A DNA stretch of 64,000 bases from Trichomonas vaginalis G3 (GCF_026262505.1 NC_067204.1:10697797-10761796), one strand, 5' to 3'; numbered from the stretch's first letter, positions 9,794-18,910 are shown. Translations and numbers: made by a program. The notes: a model not told the origin generated them from the letters alone.

Positions 9794-11407
9794 ATGTACG
9801 CCGCTCAGAATATAACGCCAACAGTTTTGGATGCCATGAACGGAAATGTTTCCGAATGGTATAACGAATGCGACAATGCCATTAGAAGGTCAGAAATAGT
9901 TCCTGGAACTTACGAATATACAACTGCTGTTTCTTATGGAAACGTAGGTGAGTTTGGAGAAGGTTCTTCAACAACAGTAGATATTGCTTGCGACAGGTTT
10001 CACATTATTTCTATTGACAACTCATTCTTATACGTGGAACAAGACATTGAAATAAAACCTTCTGCCAAGTTGTCTGACAAGAAAGGTTGCAATGGAATTT
10101 TCTATGTCGGATACCAATATGCTCCAGAAGTTTTCATGGGATATAAGATATATTCTAACTCTGACTTAGTTCAAACAGTAACATGGGCAAACTATGAATG
10201 GTTCGCTTTGAGAAACTCAGTACAACCACAAGCTAGAGAACAAACAGACCAGTATGCAACTATTGAGAAAATAAGAAGACTTGACCCTAACGTTCCAGGA
10301 GTTTATGTTAACCTTTCTGGACAAACTGCAGCAGCAGTAACCAAAGTAAAACTGAAACTTAGAGTTCCTTTGTCATCTTTCCTCATCTTCAGGTTTTTAA
10401 GATACTTGCCAAACTGGGCAGGAAAAATTTCTATCGAACTTACTCCAAGCAAAAATAACTTAGTCATTGCACCAACACAAGACCCATTCACTATTGAAGC
10501 CAAAGCAACAACTCAGGAAACATTCGCTGCCTTTTGCAAAAACAAAGTTGACTTAGACTTTGGTTTCTCAAACTTCAACAATGAAGTAAACTACTATATG
10601 AAGGATAATGGTGGTGCAAACGTATGGGACCCAGTTAAGTTCACATGCGAAAAATTTGAATGCAAGAGAATAGAAAGCAGACTTGCCGTTTATATGTTGG
10701 ACCCAGATATTTCAAATGCTTTAGCTGCCAAATATATTGCAGTTCCACTTATGTTCCCTATACACCAAATATCTGTCAAAGACTTTGCAGGTGAAGTTGG
10801 AAACCAAAATCCAGGAGCCGCAGGTGCAAGAACAGATATTGCTTTAACAACTGCAATGAAACATGCAGATACTATGTTTGTACTGTTCAGACGAACTATA
10901 AATGACTATTCTTGTTTCTACAACCCTGGTATTAAATATCATATAAACATAGATGGCAAATATTATCCAAGAGAAGAATATTCTACAGTTGAGGATATGA
11001 GGTCATACAACTTGATATTAGATGCTATGAACTTTAACAACAACTTCACAATAACTATTAACCCTGAAATGCAAAGTTCTATTATGCCATATGTGAAAGT
11101 ATGGACTCATACAGGAGGTCAAAAAACTCAATATACAAATGGAGACCGTTCAAACTTTTGGCTTGGCATTCCATTTGCTGACTCAGAAGACTTTATGGGT
11201 GGTATTTCAACTGTTGGTACAGTTCAAATACAATATACTGGTGAAAGAGACGGTCCAGATGAATTGAGAGCAAAGAAGTTTACAAAACCAATAGCACTTT
11301 TCACGGAAGATGCTCTTTTGAAGATTCGTTCGATGAAGCCTGCTGGGGCTCCTCAGATTGGCATAACGACAGCTTCCATCGAGCAGATTTTGGCAGCAGG
11401 TCAGTAA
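9794..11407 (+). CDS. Double jelly-roll major capsid protein (Polinton)
   Basis: A 537-residue protein of the size and position expected for the Polinton major capsid protein. It has many beta-rich hydrophobic strands separated by Gly/Asn/Pro loops, an early VDIACDRFHIISIDNSFLYV segment, a central PLSSFLIFRFLRYLPNWAGKI segment near residue 195, and a second beta-rich half, consistent with two jelly rolls per subunit. In the family such proteins form trimeric capsomers of an icosahedral shell. The frame is open from ATG to stop, and it sits between the large structural protein and the probable minor capsid gene. The call rests on context, length and strand pattern, not on an alignment. Confidence 0.8.
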   Translation: MYAAQNITPTVLDAMNGNVSEWYNECDNAIRRSEIVPGTYEYTTAVSYGNVGEFGEGSSTTVDIACDRFHIISIDNSFLYVEQDIEIKPSAKLSDKKGCNGIFYVGYQYAPEVFMGYKIYSNSDLVQTVTWANYEWFALRNSVQPQAREQTDQYATIEKIRRLDPNVPGVYVNLSGQTAAAVTKVKLKLRVPLSSFLIFRFLRYLPNWAGKISIELTPSKNNLVIAPTQDPFTIEAKATTQETFAAFCKNKVDLDFGFSNFNNEVNYYMKDNGGANVWDPVKFTCEKFECKRIESRLAVYMLDPDISNALAAKYIAVPLMFPIHQISVKDFAGEVGNQNPGAAGARTDIALTTAMKHADTMFVLFRRTINDYSCFYNPGIKYHINIDGKYYPREEYSTVEDMRSYNLILDAMNFNNNFTITINPEMQSSIMPYVKVWTHTGGQKTQYTNGDRSNFWLGIPFADSEDFMGGISTVGTVQIQYTGERDGPDELRAKKFTKPIALFTEDALLKIRSMKPAGAPQIGITTASIEQILAAGQ

Positions 11408-11720
11408 GTTGTTCTTGAACTGACTTCTCTCCGTCAAATATTGACAGTACGCCAGTTTTGACATAATATTGTAAGATAAACTTACCTTTAGAAATATCTG
11501 TAAGTTTTGAAGTTATATTTTTGTCTGCTTCAAGAACTTTCACCATTTCAGTTATACCAACTTTCTTTGCTTTATGAAAATATTTAGGTTCAGCAAAGAC
11601 TGCTATTCTATAACATTTTCCATTGTTTGTGTAAAGAACTATTCTGTCAATGTATTTGTATTGTTTGTGAGTATAAACTTTGTTCTGCTTCAATTCAATA
11701 AGATATCCGAATACGTCCAT
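11301..11720 (-). CDS. Polinton protein of unknown function, 3' end antisense to capsid gene
   Basis: A 139-residue frame. The N-terminal 110 residues look like a compact alpha/beta protein (MDVFGYLIELKQNKVYTHKQ, then KCYRIAVFAEPKYF). The last ~35 codons overlap the end of the capsid gene on the other strand by 107 bp, making a convergent overlap. Its ATG is 19 bp from that of the divergent gene at 11739, so the two probably share a short A/T-rich promoter. No family recognised. Confidence 0.6.
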   Translation of the reverse strand: MDVFGYLIELKQNKVYTHKQYKYIDRIVLYTNNGKCYRIAVFAEPKYFHKAKKVGITEMVKVLEADKNITSKLTDISKGKFILQYYVKTGVLSIFDGEKSVQEQLTDLLPKSARWKLSLCQSEEPQQASSNESSKEHLP

Positions 11721-11738
11721 CTTTTTATTCTAAGTAAA

Positions 11739-12317
11739 ATGTCATTTCCGAAAAATAGAAGCGTAAGTGTTTCAAAAGGTTTAATGGCGGTGGCAGATGT
11801 GAAGTTAAATTCACCAACTCAAACAAACAGTCAAAGTGTTATTGTCAATGTCAAAGACAGAGATGTTGAAGTGGGGAAACCATACGAAGACGAAGATGGT
11901 ATAACAATTGTTCCTGTAAAAGAACCAACATATCCTGAAGTTAACAGAGACTTAAGTTCTGTTGCAGATATTCGAAACGACTACCAACAACTGAAAGACA
12001 AACTTCAAACTCAGGAGAAGATTTGTCAAGCTTTAAGTATAATGTTAAACTTGGTCGAACACAACCCTGTAAAAGTGAACTCATATGTCATTGCACCTCA
12101 TGAAGTTTTGAAAGAACTATTGAAACTTTTGACAGAGGCAGACGATATAAACATCAAAGAAATAGAACCCGACATTGGTTGCTGTGGTGTTTCATATAAT
12201 GTCATTGACAAGATATACGTTATGAAAGGAGGTGAAACGTTGAACTTAAAATATAGTTTCCCAGACGTTATAAAAATATTTGACGACCACAACATTTCAT
12301 TAAAATTTATTTGCTAA
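11739..12317 (+). CDS. Polinton protein of unknown function (192 aa)
   Basis: The frame is open further upstream, but the ATG at 11739 is preferred. It starts a plausible polar N-terminus (MSFPKNRSVSVSKGL), whereas the upstream extension reads as hydrophobic antisense of the neighbouring gene. The middle is helical (residues about 75-140) and a CCGVSYNV segment lies near 150. It stops 4 bp before the next ATG, so it is likely co-expressed with the probable minor capsid gene. A virion role is inferred from position only. Confidence 0.65.
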   Translation: MSFPKNRSVSVSKGLMAVADVKLNSPTQTNSQSVIVNVKDRDVEVGKPYEDEDGITIVPVKEPTYPEVNRDLSSVADIRNDYQQLKDKLQTQEKICQALSIMLNLVEHNPVKVNSYVIAPHEVLKELLKLLTEADDINIKEIEPDIGCCGVSYNVIDKIYVMKGGETLNLKYSFPDVIKIFDDHNISLKFIC

Positions 12318-12321
12318 GTAA

Positions 12322-13119
12322 ATGGCAGAAGACATAATGGTTTATACTATTACGACTAAAAACCCTGAGTCATATAATTCTATAACAACAAACTTACAAA
12401 GTCCTCAAGGACGATATTGTAAACTAACCTTAAACACAATGACGACTAAAGCCTGTTTTGCTCTTTTGACACCAGAAGACTTTATTGTTGTGAATGGTAA
12501 AAAATACTCCTTTGAAGATACTTACTCAGATATACCACCAACAGGTTTTGTTGACTTATTTAATACTTTAAGTACGGGTGTAACATGTGCTGCAACTAGA
12601 GCAGGTTTCATTATGTTTGGATGTCCGACTGAGTTTACTATTAATGATATGAGCTATAATACAAAACTTATATCTGGTTTTTACTACCAACAGTTTCCTA
12701 TAACAGGAAAAGGTGTCATACAAGGAATGTCTATTCCATTGACATTAAGCACACCAATCTTATATATTGTTTCAAACTTAGGTTCAAAGTGTTATTCGAA
12801 TGTCGACAGAAACTATTATGACCAAAAGATACTTATGCGTATAAACAATACTTTCTCTGCTGGTTTGCCTATTGTTCATTCGAATGCAGAATTTTCAACC
12901 TTAGTGAACTCAAACACTTTGGCAAGTATAACGTTGACATTAGTTGACGCAAACTTTGTTCCTGTAAAACTTTTATGTCCTATGTATTTGTCAATGACGG
13001 CAGAAAGTTTCGAATTGGAAGATGCAACTGGTGAAAGTATTGTATTACAAGAACAACTTCAACAAAAAATAGCTCAAGAACAACAAATGCAACAAATGGA
13101 ACAACAAAGTCAAGAATAA
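12322..13119 (+). CDS. Probable minor capsid (penton-type) protein
   Basis: The 265-residue protein is predominantly beta-strand-like with short hydrophobic runs and Gly/Asn turns over residues 1-230, and ends in a Gln-rich tail. Polintons carry a single jelly-roll penton protein near the major capsid gene. Size, order and composition fit that role. It starts 4 bp after the previous stop and is followed by the helicase gene. I see no sequence motif that proves it, so this is contextual inference. Confidence 0.55.
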   Translation: MAEDIMVYTITTKNPESYNSITTNLQSPQGRYCKLTLNTMTTKACFALLTPEDFIVVNGKKYSFEDTYSDIPPTGFVDLFNTLSTGVTCAATRAGFIMFGCPTEFTINDMSYNTKLISGFYYQQFPITGKGVIQGMSIPLTLSTPILYIVSNLGSKCYSNVDRNYYDQKILMRINNTFSAGLPIVHSNAEFSTLVNSNTLASITLTLVDANFVPVKLLCPMYLSMTAESFELEDATGESIVLQEQLQQKIAQEQQMQQMEQQSQE

Positions 13120-13147
13120 AAAATAATATTTTTTTATTCTTATAAAA

Positions 13148-14383
13148 ATGTACAGAATAGATGTTTCAGATTTTTATGACTTCCAAGCATTCAGAAATAT
13201 GTGTCCATTTCGAGACTATAACAAAGCAGTCGAGAATTTGAAACGTTTAGTCATTTATGTCGACTCTGCCCCAGAATGTTATGTTATGAAAGAATGGGAT
13301 GTAGTCTTTAACAAACCTAAAGCGACAATAGTTTCAGAACAAGAATGTAGACAGAAACTTAAGAAAATAAAAGTCGTACAAGTTGGCATGAAGATGTTAG
13401 ATGCTTGGGATATCTTATTGTCAAAACTTGAAGATTTTTCAGTTCGTGGTATAAAGTTTTATACACCTTCTCCAAACTTCTATTCTATCTTCACTGGATA
13501 TAAATATGAACAAGTAGAATGGAAAGAAAATATTATAGAAGCTTGGTTAGACCATGTCAAAGAAATTATATGCAATGGAAACGAAAAGGTTTATGAGTAT
13601 ATCTTATGTTGGTTTGCAAACATCTTACAACATCCAAGTGCTAAGAATGAAACTGCTCTCATTATAATTGGAAAACAAGGAACAGGTAAGAACACATTCT
13701 TTACAGATATCTTATGCAAACTGTTAGAAGGTTATTCGAACCCTAATATGACAAACTTAGAAAACATCTGCGGTAAATTTAACTCTTCAATTGAGAATAT
13801 GAAACTTATAGTTTGCAATGAACTTCAAAGTATAGATACAACAAAAGTTTTAAACTCAGATGCTTTGAAGAGTCTTATAACAGATAAAGTTGGAGTTGTT
13901 GAAAGAAAGTATAAAGACTCAAGAGTTTGTGAGAATGTTGCAAACTTCATTATGGTTTCAAACAATGCTGTTCCGATGAAGTTAGAAAGTTCTGACAGAA
14001 GATATGTAGTTGTCAGAACGTCAGATTCTCATATGCAAGATACAGAATATTTTGACGCTTTGTCAGAATATTTGACACCTGAGTTTTACAACCATTTGTT
14101 TTCATACTTTATGACATTAGATATTTCAAAGTTCAATCCAAGACAAATTCCACATACCGAAGAGAGACAAACATTGTTAGAAGCAAACAAGAGTGTATAT
14201 GAACTGTTCATAGAAGAAAGCGACTTTGAGTGTTTAGATGAAAAGTCTTTATATGATGAATATAAACAATATTGTCAAGAATATGGTTATATGGCAGCTT
14301 CTAAACGTACATTCTTGGCAAATGTCAAAAGTCTTTTAGATGTTCAGAATGGTGTATATACAAAGAAAATTTTTTCTGAGTAA
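13148..14383 (+). CDS. SF3/D5-like replicative helicase
   Basis: The 411-residue protein has a Walker A motif GKQGTGKN at 175-182, a Walker B-like LIVCNEL at 220-226 and a sensor-type FIMVSNN segment near 268, followed by an arginine-bearing SSDRRYVVV. This order is typical of the virus/plasmid primase-helicases of superfamily 3 (DUF5906/D5-like) that unwind DNA during element replication. The N-terminal ~160 residues lack visible primase motifs. It is preceded by an A/T motif (AATATTTTTTTAT) also found before the next gene, possibly a shared promoter class. Frame intact. Confidence 0.85.
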   Translation: MYRIDVSDFYDFQAFRNMCPFRDYNKAVENLKRLVIYVDSAPECYVMKEWDVVFNKPKATIVSEQECRQKLKKIKVVQVGMKMLDAWDILLSKLEDFSVRGIKFYTPSPNFYSIFTGYKYEQVEWKENIIEAWLDHVKEIICNGNEKVYEYILCWFANILQHPSAKNETALIIIGKQGTGKNTFFTDILCKLLEGYSNPNMTNLENICGKFNSSIENMKLIVCNELQSIDTTKVLNSDALKSLITDKVGVVERKYKDSRVCENVANFIMVSNNAVPMKLESSDRRYVVVRTSDSHMQDTEYFDALSEYLTPEFYNHLFSYFMTLDISKFNPRQIPHTEERQTLLEANKSVYELFIEESDFECLDEKSLYDEYKQYCQEYGYMAASKRTFLANVKSLLDVQNGVYTKKIFSE

Positions 14384-14419
14384 ATTTTAAAAAAAATATT
14401 TTTTTATCCGATAGAAAAG

Positions 14420-14839
14420 ATGACGAAATATATTTCAGTAAACAAGTACATGACAGAAGTCAAAGATAAGTTAGCTCCATTCGCATATTTGAATGTTTAC
14501 TTCTACAATTTTGAAAAGTCTACATTTGACAAAATTTGGAACATTGCACCAGTGAAGTTTGCAGTCGTCAGAAAAAGTGGTGCAACATTTGAAGACTTAG
14601 AGATAGAAGGTTTGTTAACAGTCAAAGAAAATTTTGACAGAAAGTTCTCAAAACTTGAAGAAGGTAAAGCATACAAACTTGTTATACCTTATGAACCAAA
14701 GAAGACAGATGACTATGAATATTATGTGTCTAAAGTTGTAGAAGTTCAAGGTAAATTGGGTAAAAAGCTATTAGAGTCTAAGCCAGTGTTTACTCCTAAA
14801 GAGGAAGAGAACATTGACATTGACCCAGAAATGTCTTAA
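14420..14839 (+). CDS. Small Polinton protein, unknown
   Basis: A 139-residue frame following the helicase gene by 36 bp and preceded by the same AATATTTTTTTAT motif. Alternating hydrophobic segments and a Lys/Glu-rich C-terminus suggest a small beta-barrel or mixed fold. A single-stranded DNA-binding role would suit the position beside the helicase but cannot be shown from sequence alone. Convergent with the next minus-strand gene. Confidence 0.55.
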   Translation: MTKYISVNKYMTEVKDKLAPFAYLNVYFYNFEKSTFDKIWNIAPVKFAVVRKSGATFEDLEIEGLLTVKENFDRKFSKLEEGKAYKLVIPYEPKKTDDYEYYVSKVVEVQGKLGKKLLESKPVFTPKEEENIDIDPEMS

Positions 14840-14854
14840 AATAAAATTTTATTT

Positions 14855-15304
14855 TTACATGTCAAATTTCTTTTTCTCTGGAACTGGTTCAGGTTCTTTC
14901 TTCTCTTCTACTTTTTTCTCTTTCTTTTCTTTCTTCTTCTTCTCTGGTGGAGATATGTCAAATTTCTCAGAACCATATCTATGTAAAAGTTCTTTGTCCT
15001 TTAATAGCTCTTCTATTCTGTTTTCTATTTCATCTTCAAGAACAGCGCATGTGTCTTCTTTGCATTCTAAGAACTTTTGTTGGACTTCATCTTTCCAATC
15101 GGCGTCATCTCTGTCAACAAGTCTGTCATTGACAAATTTTAAGACTTCTCTGCTTAATGTTTTATGGTTCTTGTCATATTCCCAGAAACAGAACTTTAGA
15201 ACAAATTCATCTTTCTTGTTTACACTATGTAAGGTTTTATGGTCTACAGATGTTTTGCTGTCGAAAAGCTTGTCTCGAATATAGATAGCGAAATCGCTAG
15301 ACAT
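14855..15304 (-). CDS. Small charged Polinton protein, unknown
   Basis: A 149-residue frame, helical and highly charged, with a Lys/Glu/Pro-rich tail (PPEKKKKEKKEKK near residue 124 onwards). Its ATG faces that of the packaging ATPase across only 36 bp of A/T-rich DNA, so the two likely share a bidirectional promoter. No domain recognised. Confidence 0.55.
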   Translation of the reverse strand: MSSDFAIYIRDKLFDSKTSVDHKTLHSVNKKDEFVLKFCFWEYDKNHKTLSREVLKFVNDRLVDRDDADWKDEVQQKFLECKEDTCAVLEDEIENRIEELLKDKELLHRYGSEKFDISPPEKKKKEKKEKKVEEKKEPEPVPEKKKFDM

Positions 15305-15340
15305 TTTCTAAAAGATAAAAATTTTAATTTTTCTAAAAAT

Positions 15341-16204
15341 ATGTTAGAAAAAAAGTTTGCTGACATTGACAAAAAATTTGAGAATGTTTTAAACAAGAAC
15401 AAGAGGAAGTTAGAAAATGCTCAGATAAAGCCTATACATGAAAAGTTCTTATTTGCTCAGAATGGTATAACAGGTCTAATTGCACCACCTGGGTCTGGTA
15501 AGACTTTCACTTATCTTAAAATGGCTGCACAACAACAAGAACTAGATGAGAAGAACCCATTCTATGAGTTGGTTGTTATTTGTTCGACTTCTGGTCAATT
15601 TGACCAAACCGTCAATTCGTTCAAAGATATTATAAAGAAGTCTAAGTTAGTATGTATAAAGGATACTGAGTTGTTAGATTGGATAAAGAAGTACCAAAGA
15701 AGGGTTTTGAAGTACAATGCTATAAATGAGTATATAAATTCTAAGTTCAAAGACCCTAATGAGGAAATGCAGAGAATATTAGAGAAGAAACACTTCAGAA
15801 ACAAACAGAAAGAGATAGAATACATTTCGAAGAAATTGCAATCTTACGATTGGAAAACGTACCCTCATAGGTGTCTTCTTATCTTAGACGACTTTGCATC
15901 TCATCCTTTGTTAAAGAAGAGAGAACAAGACATGTGTCGAATTCTTAAGAAACTTAGGCACTTTAACATTTCAGTCGTAATATGTGTACAGACAGCCAAG
16001 AGTTTAAGTAAGGATGTTAAAAGAATACTTACTGACATAATACTTTTCCCCGGATTGTCCGAAGACAATTTCATGGAACTTATGAAAGAGTCCATGGCAG
16101 GTAAGTTTGACAGACATGAACTATGGGAGAAGTACAAAGTCATACAAGACCCTCATACTTCTTTCAGAATTCATATCTACGCAAACAAAGTTCAAATTGT
16201 GTAA
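15341..16204 (+). CDS. A32/FtsK-like genome packaging ATPase
   Basis: The 287-residue protein (ATG at 15341 chosen; an upstream extension would overlap the divergent neighbour) has Walker A APPGSGKT at 48-55 and a Walker B strand CLLILDD ending at 184. These are followed by a helix and a strand ending in VVICVQTAKSL, the sensor strand typical of the A32/HerA-FtsK packaging group. In Polintons and nucleocytoplasmic viruses this motor pumps DNA into the capsid. Length and motif spacing are normal and the frame is open. Confidence 0.88.
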   Translation: MLEKKFADIDKKFENVLNKNKRKLENAQIKPIHEKFLFAQNGITGLIAPPGSGKTFTYLKMAAQQQELDEKNPFYELVVICSTSGQFDQTVNSFKDIIKKSKLVCIKDTELLDWIKKYQRRVLKYNAINEYINSKFKDPNEEMQRILEKKHFRNKQKEIEYISKKLQSYDWKTYPHRCLLILDDFASHPLLKKREQDMCRILKKLRHFNISVVICVQTAKSLSKDVKRILTDIILFPGLSEDNFMELMKESMAGKFDRHELWEKYKVIQDPHTSFRIHIYANKVQIV

Positions 16205-16234
16205 ATGGTCAAGCTTGAAAAATAAAGAGTTCAT

Positions 16235-17029
16235 CTACCCTACTTGTTTGAAGTTGTCAAAATACTCTGTTATTTTTTCCTTTAACAATGGCAAATCTTC
16301 TTTGAATGTAAGTATTGTACAACCTTTAATATCATAGTGTGTTTGAGGTAACGTATCTTGAACTATTTGTTTCACATCTTCATTCGGAGTCATTGAAATC
16401 GGTAAGTTTTCGCGATAGAACCAATTTCTGTCAGATTTGTAAATCTTAGCAAGGTCGTAAAAGCTTTTGTTGTTTCTTCTGACTAAATGCAACATAACCA
16501 TGTCACTGTCTTCCATATCTTCAGTATAAATCATATACTTATAGTTCTTTTCCTTTCCTTTTGGTACCGAACGTGGTATTCTTTTCTGAATGCTTTTGTC
16601 TTTTGCTTCAAGCTTGTTTTCCATCTCTTTTCTCATTTCTGTATGTAAATCGTCAAGAAGTTTGTAAATATTCCAAGCATAACGTGGTGAAGCCCACATT
16701 GCAACTGCATTTACTAATAGTCTATGTACATACCAACCTCTCAAACCATTTGGCAAATTTTTACGATTTTCATGAGTTTTAGGCGACCCCGAAAAAAGTC
16801 GGTCTCGCTGTGCTTCGCTCAAAAGTTCTTGTGTGCTTTGGTTTTTGAACCAATCATCTGTATGTTTGGTATCTGGAAAAAAACAAGCCGTCAAAATACT
16901 TTGCATTTGGTACATATCGTCTTTGACCGAACGAATTAGACGCAATTGTTTGTTATATTGTATGCATTCATGTTCTTCATTTATAGCTTCATGGACTATA
17001 ACTGTTGTTGTGTTCTCTTTTGTTGACAT
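16235..17029 (-). CDS. KilA-N domain protein
   Basis: The 264-residue protein contains DDWFKNQSTQELL (about 58-70) followed by GLRGWYVHRLLVNAVAMWASPRYAWNI (about 96-122), the two conserved blocks of the KilA-N/APSES-like DNA-binding domain. A Lys-rich linker and a C-terminal domain of about 120 residues follow (unrecognised, possibly nuclease-like). KilA-N proteins are common accessory DNA-binding proteins of large DNA viruses and Polintons. A 30-nt motif shared with two other genes of this block lies 42 nt upstream of the ATG. Confidence 0.75.
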   Translation of the reverse strand: MSTKENTTTVIVHEAINEEHECIQYNKQLRLIRSVKDDMYQMQSILTACFFPDTKHTDDWFKNQSTQELLSEAQRDRLFSGSPKTHENRKNLPNGLRGWYVHRLLVNAVAMWASPRYAWNIYKLLDDLHTEMRKEMENKLEAKDKSIQKRIPRSVPKGKEKNYKYMIYTEDMEDSDMVMLHLVRRNNKSFYDLAKIYKSDRNWFYRENLPISMTPNEDVKQIVQDTLPQTHYDIKGCTILTFKEDLPLLKEKITEYFDNFKQVG

Positions 17030-17070
17030 ATCTGTCTTTATATTCCGGATAAAAAAAATATTTTATAAAA

Positions 17071-17100
17071 AACTAACTTTATTTTTTCTGTCTTAAGGAA
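17071..17100 (-). promoter_or_regulatory. Repeated promoter-like motif, copy 1
   Basis: On the minus strand the motif begins TTCCTTAAGAYAGAAAAAAT and ends GTTAGTT (30 nt). It lies 42 nt upstream of the KilA-N gene ending at 16235. Copies 2 and 3 are almost identical and sit at nearly the same distance from two other start codons. Confidence 0.65.
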
Positions 17101-17159
17101 ATGTTAAAAATTCATGGTTACATATTTGAAAAGAAGTCACGAACAAATGAAGTCGATAA

Positions 17160-17852
17160 GATTCAGCACAAAATTCTGAATCGAATGGTGTGTCATACAT
17201 GTCAAACCGTCAAGAATTGAAGGAGATACGCGGCTATAAAGATTTTGGACATTTTCTGACACACGCCCCGGGGAAAAGTGACAAAATTGAGAGAAAGTTG
17301 TTCCCGGACCAAAATACAATAATGTCAAAAAGTGACAAAATTGAGAGAAAGTTGTTCCCAGACCAAAATACAGTAATGTCAAAAAGTGACATTTGTAAAG
17401 TTGGACGATAGGATTTCCTGAAAAAGTGCAAGATTTGTCTTGAAAAAATACAAGATTTGTCTTGAAAAAATACAAGACTTGTTCTGAATCAGGACAATTG
17501 TTCTCAAATTTGAGAACTTTACAAGAAAAACCGACTAAAAAGTGGAAATCTTGTTCTGAAAAAATACAAGACTTGTCTTGAAAAAGTGCAAGACTTGTCT
17601 TGAAAAAATACAAGACTTGTCTTGAATCAGGACAAGACTTTACAAAATGTAAACTTTACATAACCATTTCTATCGTACATGATATTTAGTTGACATTGTA
17701 AACTATCTTCATGTAAAGTATGGCGGTTTGAAACCATCGGGAACCTTCACTTTTTTGACGAACTTTCCGCAGCAATTTTTAAAATTTGTGAAAACTCAAC
17801 GGTTTGACACATGCCCTATGTCATTTTACTCAGAATTTTGTGCTGAATTCAG
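17160..17852. repeat. Repeat island with inverted ends in the Polinton
   Basis: A gene-free stretch bounded by inverted copies of GATTCAGCACAAAATTCTGA (left) with further inverted similarity inward (CATGTCAAACCGT on the left, ACGGTTTGACACATG on the right), about 60 bp imperfect in total. Inside are two tandem copies of a 54-bp unit (17281-17388) carrying AAAAGTGACAAAATTGAG. They are followed by about seven copies of a ~22-bp unit built on ACAAGACTTGTCTTGAAAAA (17420-17640), which is itself partly palindromic. It may be a small non-autonomous insertion or a replication/packaging site of the Polinton. No coding frame is supported. Confidence 0.65.
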
Positions 17853-17860
17853 CAAAAATA

Positions 17861-17906
17861 ATTTTTAGGGTAGATGGGTATATCTAACCTCATTTCTACC
17901 CTCATT
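17861..17906 (-). repeat. Inverted repeat flanking the accessory gene pair
   Basis: This 46-bp sequence (ends AGGGTAGATGGGTATATCTA and TTTCTACCCTCAT) is repeated in inverted orientation at 18925-18981, with one extra internal repeat there, and in shortened form at 19771-19815. It therefore brackets the gene pair 17909-18845. Confidence 0.8.
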
Positions 17907-17908
17907 AT

Positions 17909-18637
17909 TTATAACCGTTTTACATGGTAAACGTTATGAATTCGTGAGATTCTAAACAGTTTTGTAGCTTCTATTTCTTCGCTGAGGATATCAAAAGTTT
18001 TAACAATGCCGAAGGTTTCTTTATACTTCTTCTTGACGTCAGATAGAAGGAAATCGTCAGCAGTTGGATAGTTTTTGTTCAGAAATGCTAACATGTCCAT
18101 TTTATTTTCTGCTGGTTTTTCTGCTTCTTTCTTTAAGTCTGCATAGTCGTTTCTCATACGTTCTATCTCTTTGATGGAGTAGTTATATTTCCTCATTGCT
18201 GCTTTACATTTTGAACATTGCGGATTCATTTTTGCGTTATACATTGAAATTTGACCAGCTAGAACAACCAAGGCGTCAATGGTTTTCTTTAACTCAAAGG
18301 CTGCTGGTTTTATTTGTCCATTCCATACTTTACCTCTTCTATCTTTATCTCTTATCTGCCATACACATTTTGCAACTAATGAAACAAAGTTGTCGTATGT
18401 CTTCAATTCCTCCGATTTATATATGTCAGAGATGTTCTTATATACCATATCGCAATCTTTATCCATAACTTTATGGTTGCAATGATATCCTAGAAACTCA
18501 GAATATACCTTTCGTATGAACTTCTTTATTTCTACTGAGTCAGTTGGTTTCACTTCTATTTCATCGAATTCAGGAATAGTGAGCTTTTGTTGTTGGATTT
18601 CAGGCAATTTGGGTAAATGGTCAATAATGTCCTGCAT
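17909..18637 (-). CDS. Polinton accessory protein, unknown (242 aa)
   Basis: A helical protein with a CSKC pair near residue 132 and a following coiled-coil-like Lys/Glu segment. It is the second gene of a tight pair: its ATG follows the stop of the upstream 68-residue gene after a single base (TGA-C-ATG), so both are probably translated from one transcript driven by the motif at 18881-18910. No family recognised. The inverted repeats on both sides suggest the pair is an exchangeable cassette. Confidence 0.55.
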   Translation of the reverse strand: MQDIIDHLPKLPEIQQQKLTIPEFDEIEVKPTDSVEIKKFIRKVYSEFLGYHCNHKVMDKDCDMVYKNISDIYKSEELKTYDNFVSLVAKCVWQIRDKDRRGKVWNGQIKPAAFELKKTIDALVVLAGQISMYNAKMNPQCSKCKAAMRKYNYSIKEIERMRNDYADLKKEAEKPAENKMDMLAFLNKNYPTADDFLLSDVKKKYKETFGIVKTFDILSEEIEATKLFRISRIHNVYHVKRL

Positions 18638-18638
18638 G

Positions 18639-18845
18639 TCATAAGATATTCTTCATTTCTTCATCCTGTGCGGTACAGTCTAAATTACTTGTTAAAAGTT
18701 CTTGCTTTATTCTTTGTATTTCTGTTACAAAACTATATGAAGAAGGAATGAAGCTTTTCATCTCTACTAACATAGATGTTGGATTCATGACTAACGAGTT
18801 TGGTGCTGTTGTTTGAATTGTTGTTCTGCCGATTGTTGAAATCAT
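18639..18845 (-). CDS. Short Polinton accessory protein, unknown (68 aa)
   Basis: A 68-codon frame, first of a two-gene unit. The ATG is 36 nt downstream of promoter-like motif copy 2, the same spacing class as the other two copies, which supports translation. The sequence is Ser/Thr/Met-rich with a helical C-terminal half and no known domain. Confidence 0.5.
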   Translation of the reverse strand: MISTIGRTTIQTTAPNSLVMNPTSMLVEMKSFIPSSYSFVTEIQRIKQELLTSNLDCTAQDEEMKNIL

Positions 18846-18880
18846 ATCTTTTATACAAAATAAAAAATAAATAAAAATAA

Positions 18881-18910
18881 AACTAACTTTATTTTTTCTA
18901 TCTTAAGGAA
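18881..18910 (-). promoter_or_regulatory. Repeated promoter-like motif, copy 2
   Basis: Nearly identical to copies at 17071 and 19727, 36 nt upstream of the ATG of the 68-residue gene. It is followed upstream by the ATGAGGGTAGAAATGAGGG repeat. Confidence 0.65.

Noticed and set aside
11574-11738. N-terminal hydrophobic extension of the gene starting at 11739
   Set aside because: It overlaps the divergent neighbour's coding region and reads as its antisense. The ATG at 11739 gives a normal start with a 19-bp shared promoter gap.
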